From NCBI RefSeq assembly GCF_030157465.1, contig NZ_JAOAUU010000147.1, positions 33,942 through 97,941 on the forward strand: 64,000 nt of DNA. Direction: 5' to 3'. Of the stretch, positions 43,054 to 53,407 are shown in pieces. Every line of letters starts with the position of its first letter. Within the stretch, counting starts at the first letter, position 1. Under the pieces are notes generated by a model, which was not told the origin of the DNA, did not search any database, and was given only the letters and a program-made list of their open reading frames with translations. Made by a program: the position numbers and the translations under genes. The stretch comes from Zoogloea sp. Its GTDB lineage: Bacteria; Pseudomonadota; Gammaproteobacteria; Burkholderiales; Rhodocyclaceae.

Positions 43054-44334
43054 TCAGTGTGCTTCGTACATCAGCGTGCCTTCGACCAGCGTGTAGCGAA
43101 CCTTGCCCGGCAGTTCGAGGCCCAGGAAGGGCGTGTTCTTGCCCTGGCTCCTGAGCATGCTGCGGTCGATGAGCTGGTGAGTATCCGGGTCGAAGATACA
43201 GACGTCGGCACGGGCGCCGACCGACAGGTGACCACCCTTGGCGATGCCGGCGATCTTCGCGGCCTCGGAGGTGATGCGGGAGAGTGCGTCGAGGAGTGGC
43301 AGATTGTGTTCGGCAGCCCACTTAAGGGTGAGCGGCAACAGGAGTTCGAGGCCGGTGGTGCCGGGCTCGGATTCGCTGAACGGGGCCTGCTTGGCGTCGT
43401 CGTCCACCGGTGTGTGGTCGGAGCAGATGGCGTTGATGCGCCCGTCGGCCAGCCCCTTCGACAGCGCGATGCGGTCGCGCTGGCTGCGCAGCGGCGGCAC
43501 CACGTGGCAGTGGGGGTTGAAGTAGCCGATGTCCATGTCGCACAGGTGCAGGTGGTGGGCGGCCACGTCACAGGTGACATCGACGCCATCCTGGCGGGCG
43601 CGCTCGATGAGATCGAGGCTCTCGCCACACGACACCCGGGTGATGTGCAGGCGCGCGCCAGTCTGTCTGGCCAGGCGCAGGTAGGTGTAGAGGGCGACGA
43701 TTTCGGCGCTGGCCGGAATGCCGGGCAGGCCGAGGCGGGAGGCGACTTCGCCGTCGTGGGCAACGCCACCGCGGGCGAGGTAGGGGTCGAGGGGCTGCAG
43801 CCAGATGCGGAAGCCGAAGGTGGCGGCGTACTGCATGGCGCGGCCGAGGACGCGGGTGTCGAGGATGGGCGTATTGGCCTGGCTGAAGGCCACGCAACCA
43901 GCTTCGACGAGCTCGGCCATTTCGGAGAGCTGTTCACCCTTCAGGCCGATGGTGAGGGCGCCGACCGGGTAGATGTGGGCGCGGTTGAGCTTCTTGGCCC
44001 GGTAGCAGAGCATTTCGACGAGGCCGGGTTCGTCCAGCACCGGATCGGTGTCCGGCGGAATGGCCAGGCTGGTGACGCCGCCGGCCATGGCTGCATCGAG
44101 TTCGGATTCGAGGGTGGCCCGGTATTCGAAGCCGGGTTCGCGCAGGCGGGCGGCCAGGTCGATGAGGCCGGGCGCGACGACGAGCTTGCTGGCATCGATG
44201 GTGTGGGCGGCTTTGAAGCCGTCCGGGGCAGTGCCGACGCCGACGATCTTGCCATCGGCGATGAAGATGTCCTGCCTGGCGTCGATGCGATTGGCCGGGT
44301 CGATGAGGCGGCCGTTACTGATGTGGATGTTCAT
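43054..44334 (-). CDS. pyrC': Catalytically inactive dihydroorotase (PyrC'/PyrX type)
   Basis: 426 residues. The fold is that of class I dihydroorotase, but the metal ligands His-X-His of the normal DxHxHLRE are missing: the segment reads LIDLAARLREPG with Ala61 and Arg63. The later HITH-like site is HITRVS. Asp in ICSDHTPV remains. Such pseudo-dihydroorotases form the scaffold of the pyrB dodecamer in Pseudomonas and relatives. It lies 17 bp after pyrB, fitting this role. An active pyrC must be elsewhere. Confidence 0.93.
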   Translation of the reverse strand: MNIHISNGRLIDPANRIDARQDIFIADGKIVGVGTAPDGFKAAHTIDASKLVVAPGLIDLAARLREPGFEYRATLESELDAAMAGGVTSLAIPPDTDPVLDEPGLVEMLCYRAKKLNRAHIYPVGALTIGLKGEQLSEMAELVEAGCVAFSQANTPILDTRVLGRAMQYAATFGFRIWLQPLDPYLARGGVAHDGEVASRLGLPGIPASAEIVALYTYLRLARQTGARLHITRVSCGESLDLIERARQDGVDVTCDVAAHHLHLCDMDIGYFNPHCHVVPPLRSQRDRIALSKGLADGRINAICSDHTPVDDDAKQAPFSESEPGTTGLELLLPLTLKWAAEHNLPLLDALSRITSEAAKIAGIAKGGHLSVGARADVCIFDPDTHQLIDRSMLRSQGKNTPFLGLELPGKVRYTLVEGTLMYEAH

Positions 44335-44351
44335 TGTGGAAGACCTGTCTT

Positions 44352-45311
44352 TCAGTGACTGCCCAGCATGCTCATGACAGCCATGCGCACGGCGATGCCG
44401 AAGGTGACCTGCGGGAGGATCACGGCCTGGTTGCCGTCGGCCACGGCGGAATCGATTTCGACGCCGCGGTTCATCGGGCCGGGGTGCATCACGATGGCGT
44501 CGGGCTTGGCGAGGGCGAGTTTTTCGGCCGTGAGGCCCCAGACCTTGAAGAACTCCTGGGGGCTGGGCAGCAGCGCACCGTTCATGCGCTCGTTTTGCAG
44601 ACGCAGCATCATCACCACGTCTACATCCTTGAGGCCTTCTTCCATCGTCGCACAGTAGCGCACGCCCATTTTTTCGACCTCGGTGGGCATGAGGGTGCGG
44701 GGGCCGATGACGCGTACTTCGGGCACGCCGAGGGTGGTCAGCGCCGCGATCTGCGAGCGGGCCACGCGGGAGTGCAGCACGTCGCCGACGATGGCGACGG
44801 TGAGGTTGTGGAACTCTTTTTTGTAGTGCCGGATGGTGTACATGTCCAGCAGCCCCTGGGTGGGGTGGGCATGACGGCCATCGCCGGCATTGACGACGTG
44901 GATGTGGTCGCGGCCGGTGTTCTGCAGGTGCTGGGCGATCAGGTGCGGGGCGCCGCTGGATTCGTGGCGCACGACGAACATGTCGGCCTGCATCGCGCAG
45001 AGGTTGTCCACCGTGTCGAGCAGGGTTTCGCCCTTTTTGGTGGACGAGGTGGACACGTTGAGGTTGATGACATCGGCCGACAGACGCTTGGCGGCGATCT
45101 CGAAGGTGGTGCGGGTGCGGGTGCTGTTCTCGAAGAACAGGTTGAACACGCTCTTGCCACGCAAGAGCGGCAGCTTCTTGACCTCGCGCTCGGCCATCTC
45201 GGTGAAGGGCGCGGCGGTGTCGAGGATTTGCGTGATGATGCTGCGCGGAAGGCCGTCGAGGGTGAGCAGGTGTTGCAGCTCGCCGTTCTTGTTGAGTTGG
45301 GGATTACGCAT
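44352..45311 (-). CDS. pyrB: Aspartate carbamoyltransferase catalytic subunit
   Basis: 319 residues. Carbamoyl phosphate loop [13 protein letters not shown], and [17 protein letters not shown] with the substrate-binding residues HPTQ. No pyrI regulatory subunit is encoded; the downstream pseudo-dihydroorotase fills the structural role. Start overlaps the pyrR end by 8 bp. Confidence 0.96.
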   Translation of the reverse strand: MRNPQLNKNGELQHLLTLDGLPRSIITQILDTAAPFTEMAEREVKKLPLLRGKSVFNLFFENSTRTRTTFEIAAKRLSADVINLNVSTSSTKKGETLLDTVDNLCAMQADMFVVRHESSGAPHLIAQHLQNTGRDHIHVVNAGDGRHAHPTQGLLDMYTIRHYKKEFHNLTVAIVGDVLHSRVARSQIAALTTLGVPEVRVIGPRTLMPTEVEKMGVRYCATMEEGLKDVDVVMMLRLQNERMNGALLPSPQEFFKVWGLTAEKLALAKPDAIVMHPGPMNRGVEIDSAVADGNQAVILPQVTFGIAVRMAVMSMLGSH

Positions 45312-45804
45312 GGATCAGCCTCATGGTGAGGGCGCCGGAGTCGTCGCGCTCGAGTTGGAGGTTTTGCCCGGCGGGCATGGGTTCGGGCAGGGTGAGAGCG
45401 CAGAAGCGGGCCGAGATGGGCAGCTCGCGCCCGCCGCGGTCGATGAGCACGGCCAGGTCGACCTGTGCCGGGCGGCCGTAGTCGAAGAGCTCGTTGAGGG
45501 CTGCACGGGTGGTGCGGCCGGTGTAGAGCACATCGTCAACGATGACAATGTGGGCGCCTTCGACGTCGAAGGGAATCTTCGAGCCCCGGGGCTGCTGGTG
45601 CAGGCCCTTGGCGGCGTAGTCGTCCCGGTAGAAGCTGACGTCGATGCTGCCCAGCGGCAGGCTCAGGCCGAGCAGCGCGTGCAGGCGGTCGGCCAGCCAC
45701 ACGCCGCCGGTGTGAATGCCGACCAGTGCGGTGTTGGCGGTGACGTGGGGACGCATTGCGGCGGCCAGGTTGGCAATGAGCTGTTCGGCGTCAGGGAGCT
45801 GCAT
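45304..45804 (-). CDS. pyrR: Bifunctional PyrR regulator/uracil phosphoribosyltransferase
   Basis: 166 residues from ATG 45804; an upstream TTG at 45819 is the alternative. PRPP motif [17 protein letters not shown] and a substrate loop [12 protein letters not shown]. PyrR binds pyr mRNA in Gram-positive attenuation; in proteobacteria its role may be limited to uracil salvage or pyrB association. Overlaps ruvX at its start by 14 bp. Confidence 0.93.
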   Translation of the reverse strand: MQLPDAEQLIANLAAAMRPHVTANTALVGIHTGGVWLADRLHALLGLSLPLGSIDVSFYRDDYAAKGLHQQPRGSKIPFDVEGAHIVIVDDVLYTGRTTRAALNELFDYGRPAQVDLAVLIDRGGRELPISARFCALTLPEPMPAGQNLQLERDDSGALTMRLIHA

Positions 45805-46219
45805 GTCTGGTGCTTTCAAGGTGCTGATTCAGGATGATCTGGGCCGCTGCGGAGTCGAGCCGCGGCTTTTGCTTGCGCCAGCCGTGGTGGCCGGCTTCGC
45901 TGAGGCGCTCCTCGGCTTCGGCGGATGAAAGGCGTTCGTCCACCAGGCTGACCGGGAGGCCGTAGCGGCCGTGGAGCTGGTTGGCAAAGCGGCGGCAGCG
46001 CACGGTCATGGCGTGCTCGGTGCCGTCCATGTGGGTGGGCAGGCCCACCACCAGCCCGGAGGGCTTCCACTCGGCGAGTAGTTTTTCGATGGCGGCAAAG
46101 CGCGCGGCGTTGGCTTCTTCGGCGATCACGGCGAGCGGATGGGCGTGGCCCGTTTCCGTTTCGCCAACCGCCACGCCGATACGGGCGAGGCCGAAGTCGA
46201 AGGCGAGCAGGGTGCTCAT
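45791..46219 (-). CDS. ruvX: Holliday junction resolvase RuvX/YqgF
   Basis: 142 residues from ATG 46219. RNase H-like fold; catalytic Asp in [15 protein letters not shown], motif [12 protein letters not shown], and the C-terminal acidic residues [13 protein letters not shown] and [10 protein letters not shown]. Also implicated in 16S rRNA 5' processing. Follows yqgE by 43 bp. Confidence 0.94.
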   Translation of the reverse strand: MSTLLAFDFGLARIGVAVGETETGHAHPLAVIAEEANAARFAAIEKLLAEWKPSGLVVGLPTHMDGTEHAMTVRCRRFANQLHGRYGLPVSLVDERLSSAEAEERLSEAGHHGWRKQKPRLDSAAAQIILNQHLESTRHAAP

Positions 46220-46262
46220 TGCGGCTTCGCGCGGGAAGCGTCGCCTTTGCGGTTCTGCATGC

Positions 46263-46829
46263 TCACGCGTGACCGGCGACGTCGGAAAGCTTGGCGAAGT
46301 CGATGCCCAGCAATTGCATGGCTGCGGCAAGGCGTTCTTCGGGCGGCAGGTCGAAAACGATGGAAAGATCGGCCGGCACGGTGAGCCAGGCGTTCTGGGC
46401 CAGTTCGTGTTCGAGCTGGCCGGCAGACCAGCCGGCATAGCCAAGGGCGACCAGCACTTCGGCAGGCTGGCCGTCGGTGGCCAGGGACTGCAGCACGTCG
46501 CGCGAACTGGTGAGGCCTACGGTGTCGCTGACCTTGAGTGTCGAATGCCAGGCGCCGCCCGGACGATGCAGCACGAAACCCCGGTCGGCCTGCACCGGGC
46601 CGCCGAAATACACGGGCAGATTGGCAAAATCGGGCTGCTCCAGGGGGATGTCGATGCGCTCGAAAAGGGTGGCGAGGCGCATGTCTGTCGGCCGGTTCAC
46701 GATGACGCCCATCGCACCGTTTTCGTTGTGCTCGGCGATGTAGGTGAGCGTGCGCGTGAAGTTCGGATCGGCCATGGCGGGCATGGCGATCAGGAAGTGG
46801 TCAGTGAGGTTGATCGTTGGTGTAGTCAC
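46263..46829 (-). CDS. yqgE: YqgE/AlgH family protein
   Basis: 188 residues from GTG 46829 ([19 protein letters not shown]), the usual family start. An ATG at 46907 would add ~26 basic residues, and neither has a strong ribosome-binding site. Motifs: [54 protein letters not shown]. Function not well defined. Confidence 0.9.
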   Translation of the reverse strand: MTTPTINLTDHFLIAMPAMADPNFTRTLTYIAEHNENGAMGVIVNRPTDMRLATLFERIDIPLEQPDFANLPVYFGGPVQADRGFVLHRPGGAWHSTLKVSDTVGLTSSRDVLQSLATDGQPAEVLVALGYAGWSAGQLEHELAQNAWLTVPADLSIVFDLPPEERLAAAMQLLGIDFAKLSDVAGHA

Positions 46830-46946
46830 GGGCGTTATTTTAAGCCGAGGTCCGGGGATTGTAGCGGCAAGTTTTCGGGCATGCTTGCGTCCCTTCATTG
46901 AAAACATCCAGCGTCCTTGTTGGCGCCGCGTCAGGGTTCGTCATTC

Positions 46947-48389
46947 ATGTCATCTGCTCTTGTCTGGTTTCGTCGCGACCTGCGTGACTTCGATCATGCG
47001 GCGCTTTACCACGCCCTCAAACACCACCGGAAGGTGTTTTGCGCCTTCGTTTTTGACACCGTGATTCTCGACGCGTTGCCGCAACGGGCCGACCGGCGGG
47101 TGGAGTTCATCCACGCCAGCGTGGTCGAACTGGACGGCGCGCTGCGGGCACGAGGCGGCGGGTTGATCGTGCGTCACGGCCCGGCTGCAGAAGTGATTCC
47201 GGCGCTGGCGGCCGCGCTGGGTGTGACGGCGGTTCTGGCCAACCGGGATTACGAGCCGGCGGCCATCGCCCGCGATGGTGACGTGGCCGAGCGGCTGCGG
47301 GTACTTGGAGTCGGCTTTGAGACTTTCAAGGACCAGGTGATCTTTGAAAAGAGCGAGGTGCTGACCCAGGGCAATTCGCCGTTCTCGGTCTTCACGCCCT
47401 ACAAACGGGCCTGGCTGAAGACGCTGACGGATTTTCACCTCAAGGCCTACCCGGTCGAAAAGTACGCGGCCAGCCTGGCGCCGCTGCCGGACGGCGAGAC
47501 ACTGCCAAGCCTCGCCGATATCGGTTTCGAGCCGACCAATCTCGTCGAGCTGGGCATCCAGCCGGGCATGAGCGGCGGGCGCAAGCTGTTTGACGATTTC
47601 CTCAAGCGCATCGGGCGCTACAAGGCGAAGCGGGATTTCCCGGCCGTCAAGGGCGTCTCCTACCTGTCGGTGCATCTGCGCTTCGGCACCGTGTCGATCC
47701 GCGAGCTGGCGCGGGCGGCGCACGGAATTGGGGGGGAGGGGGCCGAGACGTGGTTGTCGGAACTGGTGTGGCGGGATTTTTACTTCCAGATCTTGTGGCA
47801 CCACCCCCGGGTGATCGGCGCCTGCTTCAAGCCGGAATACGACCGGGTGCAGTGGGACGACGCGCCGGCGTTGTTTGCCGCCTGGTGCGAGGCGCGCACT
47901 GGCTACCCCATCGTGGATGCGGCGATGCGCCAGATCAACCACAGTGGCTTCATGCACAACCGTCTGCGGATGATCGTTGCGTCTTTTTTGACCAAGGATC
48001 TGGGCATTGACTGGCGGCTGGGCGAAAAATATTTCGCCGACCAGCTCAACGATTTTGATCTCTCGGCCAACAACGGTGGCTGGCAGTGGGCGGCGTCCAC
48101 GGGCTGCGATGCGCAGCCGTATTTCCGGATTTTCAATCCGGTGACCCAGTCGGAAAAGTTCGATCCGGACGGCAGCTTTATCCGCAAATACCTGCCCGAG
48201 CTGGCCCAGGTGCCGAACAAGTTCATTCACGCCCCATGGACCCTGCCGCCCATCGACCAGAAGCTGGCCGGCTGCGTGATCGGAACCGATTACCCGGCGC
48301 CGGTGGTGGATCACGCCAAGGCCCGGGAGCGCACCCTGGCCCGCTTTGGCGTGGTGAAGGGCGCGGCCGGAAACGAAGACGAAACTTAA
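46947..48389 (+). CDS. phrB: Deoxyribodipyrimidine photolyase
   Basis: 480 residues from ATG 46947. Cofactor-binding alpha/beta domain (~1-130, LVWFRRDLRDFDH) and C-terminal FAD domain with LSVHLRFGTVSIRELAR, WLSELVWRDFYFQIL, and WQWAASTGCDAQPYFRIFNP. The conserved Trp triad region and R/E substrate contacts appear intact. CPD-type photolyase is more likely than cryptochrome. Convergent with the downstream methyltransferase; stops overlap by 4 bp. Confidence 0.95.
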   Translation: MSSALVWFRRDLRDFDHAALYHALKHHRKVFCAFVFDTVILDALPQRADRRVEFIHASVVELDGALRARGGGLIVRHGPAAEVIPALAAALGVTAVLANRDYEPAAIARDGDVAERLRVLGVGFETFKDQVIFEKSEVLTQGNSPFSVFTPYKRAWLKTLTDFHLKAYPVEKYAASLAPLPDGETLPSLADIGFEPTNLVELGIQPGMSGGRKLFDDFLKRIGRYKAKRDFPAVKGVSYLSVHLRFGTVSIRELARAAHGIGGEGAETWLSELVWRDFYFQILWHHPRVIGACFKPEYDRVQWDDAPALFAAWCEARTGYPIVDAAMRQINHSGFMHNRLRMIVASFLTKDLGIDWRLGEKYFADQLNDFDLSANNGGWQWAASTGCDAQPYFRIFNPVTQSEKFDPDGSFIRKYLPELAQVPNKFIHAPWTLPPIDQKLAGCVIGTDYPAPVVDHAKARERTLARFGVVKGAAGNEDET

Positions 48390-49225
48390 CGCCGGGCGCT
48401 GGCGATGAGCACCGTGCTTTCAACGGTGTAAGCGTCTCCGTCCCGGTGGGCCGCCAGTTCGGTGGCGACTTCAGCACGCAGCCGGGTCTGGATGTTTTCG
48501 GGCAGGCGGGCCAGGGATTCGGCGGCACCGCCGGCCAGATCCAGGAAGGCCTGCCAGTAGTCGTCGGCACAGGCGAAGCGGCAGCTGAAGGTGTGCGGTG
48601 CAATGCTTATGTCGCAAAAGCCCGCGGCGGCGAGCAACGCAGCCAGCTCATCCGCATCGCCGAGGCGAAAGACTGACGGACGCGGCACCTTCGGCGCCGG
48701 CAGCAGGCGCGCAATGCAGTCCTGGGCGCGGGCGATCAGGGGAACGGCTTCCCGTGGGCCCCACACCGACAGGGCGATCCGCCCGTCCGGGCGCAGCACG
48801 CGGCGGAGTTCGGCCAGGGCTTTTTCCGGCTGGGGAAAGATGAACAGCCCGAGGCCGATCAGGGCCACATCGAAACAGGCGTCGCGAAATGCCAGGTGTT
48901 CCGCATCGCAGGCGGCGGCGAGGAGATCCGGCAGGCCCTCGGCCGCAGCCCGGCGCAGGCCTTCGGTGAGCATGCCTTCGGCGATGTCACTGGCCAGCAC
49001 CTGTCCGTCGGGCAAAACCCGGCGAGCCGCCTCGCGGGCCAAGAGGCCCGGGCCGGCAGCCAGGTCAAGCACGTGCTGGCCGGGCTTTAGCGCGGCGGCG
49101 TCGAGCAGGGCCTGCTGAAGGCCGGCGCGGATTGGCGCGCCGTCGGCATAGCGGGCGGCGATGCGATTGAAGCCGGCACGTTCAAGCGCCTTGAAGCGGC
49201 GGGCGTCGAAACCGGGTGAGGTCAT
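48386..49225 (-). CDS. SAM-dependent methyltransferase, class I
   Basis: 279 residues from ATG 49225. The motif HVLDLAAGPGLLAREAARR binds SAM; ALIGLGLFIFPQPEKALAELRRVLRPDGRIALSVW is typical for UbiE/Methyltransf_11-like enzymes. The substrate is unknown. A longer start inside the next gene was rejected. Confidence 0.88.
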   Translation of the reverse strand: MTSPGFDARRFKALERAGFNRIAARYADGAPIRAGLQQALLDAAALKPGQHVLDLAAGPGLLAREAARRVLPDGQVLASDIAEGMLTEGLRRAAAEGLPDLLAAACDAEHLAFRDACFDVALIGLGLFIFPQPEKALAELRRVLRPDGRIALSVWGPREAVPLIARAQDCIARLLPAPKVPRPSVFRLGDADELAALLAAAGFCDISIAPHTFSCRFACADDYWQAFLDLAGGAAESLARLPENIQTRLRAEVATELAAHRDGDAYTVESTVLIASARR

Positions 49226-49295
49226 AGGGGCACGCCTGGTGCTGCGCGGCTTGCTGCCGGCCGAGTGGCTGTGTGTTTTGGGTGGCTCTGCGGAT

Positions 49296-49865
49296 TCATT
49301 CGAGCAGCCCCGCAAAGTGCAGGATCGGATCGAGGTAGTCGTCCCATCGGGTGAAACTGTGGTCGCCGCCTTCGAGCACGGTTTGCCGGGCGCCGGCGTA
49401 GCGTTCGACGGCCTGGCGGTAGTCGAGCACTTCATCGCCGGTTTCAACCATCAGCCAGTAGCGCTCGGGCTGGGTGATGGCCGGCGGTTCGATGGCGCGG
49501 ATTTCGTCGATGTGGGCAGCGGTGAATTCGAAGGGCTCGTCGCTGTACATGTGGGTTTGCGTGCCTATGTAAGACGACAGCGACAGCGGCGCGAGCACTG
49601 CCGGGTTGACCAGCACGGCCTTGAGCCCGTGCCTTTCGGCCAGACAGGTTGCGTAGAAGCCGCCCAGCGAGCTGCCGACAAGGGTGGGCGCGGTGCCGCA
49701 GCGGGCAATCTGCGCATCGGCCAGCGCGATGGCTTCGAAGGCGGAAACCGGCAGCTGTTCGCACCAGAATTCGTCGCCGAGGCCGAGCGCGTCCATGCGA
49801 GCCTTGAGGCTGCGGGATTTCCAGCTTTGCGGGCCGGAGCGGAAGCCGTGAAGGTAGATGATCAT
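49296..49865 (-). CDS. YqiA-family esterase
   Basis: 189 residues. Small alpha/beta hydrolase: [16 protein letters not shown], nucleophile in VGSSLGGFYATCLAE, Asp in VETGDEVLDYR, and His in GGDHSFTRWDDYL. YqiA hydrolyses acyl-CoA or short esters. The ATG overlaps the stop of the preceding gene by 4 bp. Confidence 0.92.
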   Translation of the reverse strand: MIIYLHGFRSGPQSWKSRSLKARMDALGLGDEFWCEQLPVSAFEAIALADAQIARCGTAPTLVGSSLGGFYATCLAERHGLKAVLVNPAVLAPLSLSSYIGTQTHMYSDEPFEFTAAHIDEIRAIEPPAITQPERYWLMVETGDEVLDYRQAVERYAGARQTVLEGGDHSFTRWDDYLDPILHFAGLLE

Positions 49866-50827
49866 TTGTGTTCGAAGCGGTCGTCGGGCCGCAGGCGGGC
49901 AGGAAAATCGGTGGTGAGCCAGCGCCGTGCCGTGGCGTCGGAGCCCAGGTGGGCGAGCCAGAAAGCCGTGCTGGCGGCGAGCAGATGCGGGCGAAAGGCG
50001 GCCGGTTGACGGCGGGCCTGGAACACGATGCGCTCGGTGTCGCTGGCTTCGCCGGCAAAATCCAGGTGGTTGCCGCCCGCAAAGACGAGGAGGTATTTGC
50101 CGTCGTCGGCCGGCATGTGGCGAAAGGGCAGCTCGCGGTTGGTCGCGCTGATGTCGGAGATTCCCATGCCGTCGTCGCGGCTGCCGGTGATGCCGAAAAA
50201 GGGCAGGCGGATGTGGCCGAAGCGCTGGTCGAGGCCGGGGGCCGAATCGGCATGGCGGGCCGAGGGGCTGAGGGCGAGCGCGGCACGCAGGCGTGGGTCG
50301 GGATCGATGGCGGGCTGGGTCGGACGGCGCTCGCCGGCGATGAGTTGCACGGTAACGGCCCCGAACGAATGCCCGGCAATGCCGATGGCGGTGGCGGCGT
50401 TGATGGCGTCCGGCAGCGCCGGATCATGGCCGATGCGGCCGAGGACGAAGCGCAAGTCGTCGGCGCGCCGGGTGAGTTCTTCGGGGATCATTGCGGCCTT
50501 GAAGGCGCGACGCAGGGCCAGCGGGGAGTTGTTGCGCAGGATGCTGTCATCCGAGCCCGGGTGCTGCAGCGCCAGCGCCAGGAAGCCGTGGCTGGCCCAG
50601 TGCATGAGCCACGCGGTGCCGCTTTCGCAGGAGCCGCCGAGGCCGTGGGAAAACACGATCAGGCCATGGGGCCGGGGCTGCTCGGGCAGGTAGAGCTTGA
50701 CCGGCAGCGTGCGCGCGCGCCGGGTGTCGTGGAGACGGGTGAGCTGTGTGCTTACCGGCCAGGGGCCAGTGACCCCTGGCTCGGGCTGCGATCCGCCCTG
50801 GATTGCCGGGCTTAGTGAACCGCCCAT
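49862..50827 (-). CDS. Dienelactone-hydrolase/PAF-acetylhydrolase-like enzyme
   Basis: 321 residues from ATG 50827, which overlaps the end of uppP by 16 bp. The N-terminus has [28 protein letters not shown], typical of this group, then [13 protein letters not shown], nucleophile [12 protein letters not shown], and the catalytic region with [12 protein letters not shown]. There is no convincing signal peptide. The substrate is unknown. Confidence 0.82.
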   Translation of the reverse strand: MGGSLSPAIQGGSQPEPGVTGPWPVSTQLTRLHDTRRARTLPVKLYLPEQPRPHGLIVFSHGLGGSCESGTAWLMHWASHGFLALALQHPGSDDSILRNNSPLALRRAFKAAMIPEELTRRADDLRFVLGRIGHDPALPDAINAATAIGIAGHSFGAVTVQLIAGERRPTQPAIDPDPRLRAALALSPSARHADSAPGLDQRFGHIRLPFFGITGSRDDGMGISDISATNRELPFRHMPADDGKYLLVFAGGNHLDFAGEASDTERIVFQARRQPAAFRPHLLAASTAFWLAHLGSDATARRWLTTDFPARLRPDDRFEHK

Positions 50828-51636
50828 TCCACCAGACCGAAGTGCCAGGTCAGCAGCACCACGATGCCGAAGACGATGCGATACCAGGCGAAGGGCACGA
50901 AGTCGTGGCTGGAGATGTAGCGCAGCAGCCAGCGCACGCACAGGAAGGCGGACACGAAGGCCGAGATGAAGCCGACCACCCACATGCCGATGTCGTCGGC
51001 GTTGAGGAGGGCGCGCTCCTTGTAGATCTGATAGACCGTGGCTACGCCGAGGGTCGGGATGGCCAGGAAGAAGGAGAACTCGGTCGCCGCCTTGCGTGAC
51101 AGCCCGAACAGCATGCCGCCGATGATCGTCGAGCCCGAGCGGGAGGTGCCGGGGATCAGCGCGAAAGCCTGGGCAATGCCCATCTTGAGGGCGTCCATCG
51201 GACCCATCTCATCGACGGTTTCGATGCGGATGCGGTGGTCCTTGCGTTCGGCCCACAAAATGACGAAGGCACCGATGATGAAGGCGGCAGCCACCGGGAC
51301 AGGGGCGAACAGGTTGGCCTTGATGGCCTTGCCGAAGGCGAGCCCGAGCACCGCCAGCGGCAGGAAGGCGATGAACAGATTGAGCACCAGCCGGTTGGCT
51401 TCTCGCTGGCGACCGAGGCCGGCGAAAGTGCTGCGGATGCGCTCGCGGAACTCCCACACCACGGCGAGGATGGCACCGGACTGGATGACGATTTCGAAGA
51501 GCTTGCCCCGGTCGTCGTTGAAGTTCAGCAGGTCGCCGGCAAGGATCAGGTGGCCGGTGCTGGAGATGGGCAGGAATTCGGTCAGGCCTTCGACCACGCC
51601 GAGAATCAGCGCCTTGAGGAGCAGGATGATGTCCAT
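50812..51636 (-). CDS. uppP: Undecaprenyl-diphosphate phosphatase
   Basis: 274 residues, eight helices. Recycles undecaprenyl pyrophosphate at the inner membrane. Active-site regions [20 protein letters not shown] and [16 protein letters not shown] with conserved Glu, Ser and Arg. Normal length for BacA/UppP. Confidence 0.96.
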   Translation of the reverse strand: MDIILLLKALILGVVEGLTEFLPISSTGHLILAGDLLNFNDDRGKLFEIVIQSGAILAVVWEFRERIRSTFAGLGRQREANRLVLNLFIAFLPLAVLGLAFGKAIKANLFAPVPVAAAFIIGAFVILWAERKDHRIRIETVDEMGPMDALKMGIAQAFALIPGTSRSGSTIIGGMLFGLSRKAATEFSFFLAIPTLGVATVYQIYKERALLNADDIGMWVVGFISAFVSAFLCVRWLLRYISSHDFVPFAWYRIVFGIVVLLTWHFGLVEWAVH

Positions 51637-51779
51637 GAACGATTAAGTAGTTGACGCAAAAAGAGGCCGCATTATAGCCGTTGTATATTTGCAGGCCGGT
51701 TGCAGGGGGCAGGCAATCTGTCACGAACAGATGTTCAAGCGGTGCGGCGAGCTGCCGTTAAAGCCGAAGTACATAAAAA

Positions 51780-51785
51780 TATAAT
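51780..51785 (+). promoter_or_regulatory. -10 element for the HD-GYP gene
   Basis: Consensus TATAAT within AAAAATATAATTCGCC, 17 bp before the ATG at 51803. A weak -35 may lie near 51757. The transcript would have a very short leader with little room for a ribosome-binding site. Confidence 0.5.
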
Positions 51786-51802
51786 TCGCCCAAGCCCTTA
51801 CT

Positions 51803-53026
51803 ATGCTCAAGAAAATCCCGGTTTCCCGGCTCAAGCCGGGCATGTTTGTTCATGAACTTTGCGGCGACTGGATGTCGCACCCTTTCTGGCGTGCGAAGTT
51901 CAAGCTGACCGGAGGCGACGATCTGCGCCGTATCGTCGAATCCGGCATCCAGCATGTGTATATCGACACCGACCGTGGTCTCGATGACCAGGAGGCAGTG
52001 GCTGCCGATGTGGTTCAGGCGGCGGTCGAGCAGGAAATCGTCGCCGCGATGAGCGCGCCGGATGACAAGCTGGTGCGGGTTTCAGTGCGCGAGGAAATGG
52101 CCCGCGCCCGCAAGGTGCATGAGCAGGCCCACAAGGTTGTGCGCTCGATGATGGGCGATGTGCGACTCGGCAAGGCGGTGTCGCTGGAGGATGCCGAGCC
52201 GGTGGTCGAGGCGATCACTTCGTCGGTACTGCGCAACAGCAACGCGCTGATGGGGCTGATCGGCATCAAGAACAAGGACGACTACACCTTCCTGCACTCG
52301 GTCAGCGTATGTACGCTGATGATCGCTTTCGGCCGCTCCCTCGGGCTTGCCGGCGAAGAGTTGCGCCAGGGGGGCATCGGGGGTCTTTTGCACGATATCG
52401 GCAAGATGAAGGTGCCGGACGAAGTGCTCAACAAGCCCGGCCGGCTGACCGATGCAGAGTTCGATCTGATCAAGAAGCATCCCGGCGACGGCCACGCCGT
52501 GCTGCTCGAAACCGCAGGCATCGGCGCCGTGCCACTGGACATCACCCGCCACCACCACGAACGCCTCGATGGCAGCGGCTACCCCGACCGTCTGGCCGGG
52601 GACGCCATTTCAGTGATGGCGCGGATGGCCGCCATCGTCGATGTTTACGACGCGATCACCGCCGACCGCTGCTACCACAAGGGCATGCCGGCGGCCGAGG
52701 CGCTGCGCAAGATGTGGGAGTGGAGCAGCGCCCACTTCGACCAGAAACTGCTGCAGGCCTTCATGCGCTGTGTCGGCATTTATCCGGTGGGCAGCCTGGT
52801 GCGGCTGGAGTCGGGCCGCCTGGGCGTGGTCACCGAGCAGAACGAAAGCAGCCTTTTGACGCCGCGCGTGCGGACGTTTTTCAGCACCCGATCCAACGGC
52901 TACATCAAGCCCGAACTCGTGGATCTTGGCCGCAAGCTTGGCAGTGGCGGTGGCGACCGCATCGTGTCGGCAGAGGCCCCGGACAAGTGGGGCGTTGATC
53001 CGGCGCGTTTTCTGATCGCCGAATAG
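51803..53026 (+). CDS. HD-GYP c-di-GMP phosphodiesterase with DUF3391 domain
   Basis: 407 residues. N-terminal DUF3391 region (1-125: VSRLKPGMFVHELCGDWMSHPF) and HD-GYP domain (~140-330): HSVSVCTLMIAFGRSLG, HDIGKMKVPDEVLNKPGRLT and HHHERLDGSGYPDRLAG carry the metal-binding residues. Expected to hydrolyse c-di-GMP. A C-terminal tail of ~70 residues contains VGSLVRLESGRLGVVTEQN. Works in the opposite sense to the diguanylate cyclase at 41836. Confidence 0.94.
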   Translation: MLKKIPVSRLKPGMFVHELCGDWMSHPFWRAKFKLTGGDDLRRIVESGIQHVYIDTDRGLDDQEAVAADVVQAAVEQEIVAAMSAPDDKLVRVSVREEMARARKVHEQAHKVVRSMMGDVRLGKAVSLEDAEPVVEAITSSVLRNSNALMGLIGIKNKDDYTFLHSVSVCTLMIAFGRSLGLAGEELRQGGIGGLLHDIGKMKVPDEVLNKPGRLTDAEFDLIKKHPGDGHAVLLETAGIGAVPLDITRHHHERLDGSGYPDRLAGDAISVMARMAAIVDVYDAITADRCYHKGMPAAEALRKMWEWSSAHFDQKLLQAFMRCVGIYPVGSLVRLESGRLGVVTEQNESSLLTPRVRTFFSTRSNGYIKPELVDLGRKLGSGGGDRIVSAEAPDKWGVDPARFLIAE

Positions 53027-53031
53027 CCGGT

Positions 53032-53271
53032 TCAGCCTTCGCGGCGCAGCAGCACGTCGAGGCCGTCGACCACCGCGCTCCAGTCGGAGTCTTCGGAAAT
53101 ATCGGCTTTCAGAAAGGCGGCCTGCGATGGCGTCCAGAATGGCGCGTCGGCCAGCTGCAGGTCGTGGGGCAGGGGCGCGTGCCGCTCGATGAAGGCTTCG
53201 ATGGCGGCCTGCTCGCCCGGCAAGCCGAGCTGGGCGAACAGGTTGGCGAGGGTGTGGGTCTGCGATTCCAT
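53032..53271 (-). CDS. DUF2789 family protein
   Basis: 79 residues. It begins with THTLANLFAQLGLPG and contains HAPLPHDLQLADAPFWTPSQAAFLKADISEDSDWSAVVDGL, matching the DUF2789 family. Soluble, small, function unknown. The stop lies 5 bp beyond the HD-GYP stop (convergent). Confidence 0.85.
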   Translation of the reverse strand: MESQTHTLANLFAQLGLPGEQAAIEAFIERHAPLPHDLQLADAPFWTPSQAAFLKADISEDSDWSAVVDGLDVLLRREG

Positions 53272-53407
53272 GGTGGGGCTCCCTAAGTGTGGCGCTTCGG
53301 ATTGCGCATGATGTTGGTCCCGTTTTTTGCGGATTGGTTTCGCCTCCCTGTTCTCGCTGGCATGACATCCTGTATATTAGAAAACTCTGATTAAGAAAGG
53401 ATCGACC

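Noticed and set aside
51758..51955. 65-codon minus-strand frame over the HD-GYP start
   Set aside because: Antisense to a clear gene start and promoter, without features.
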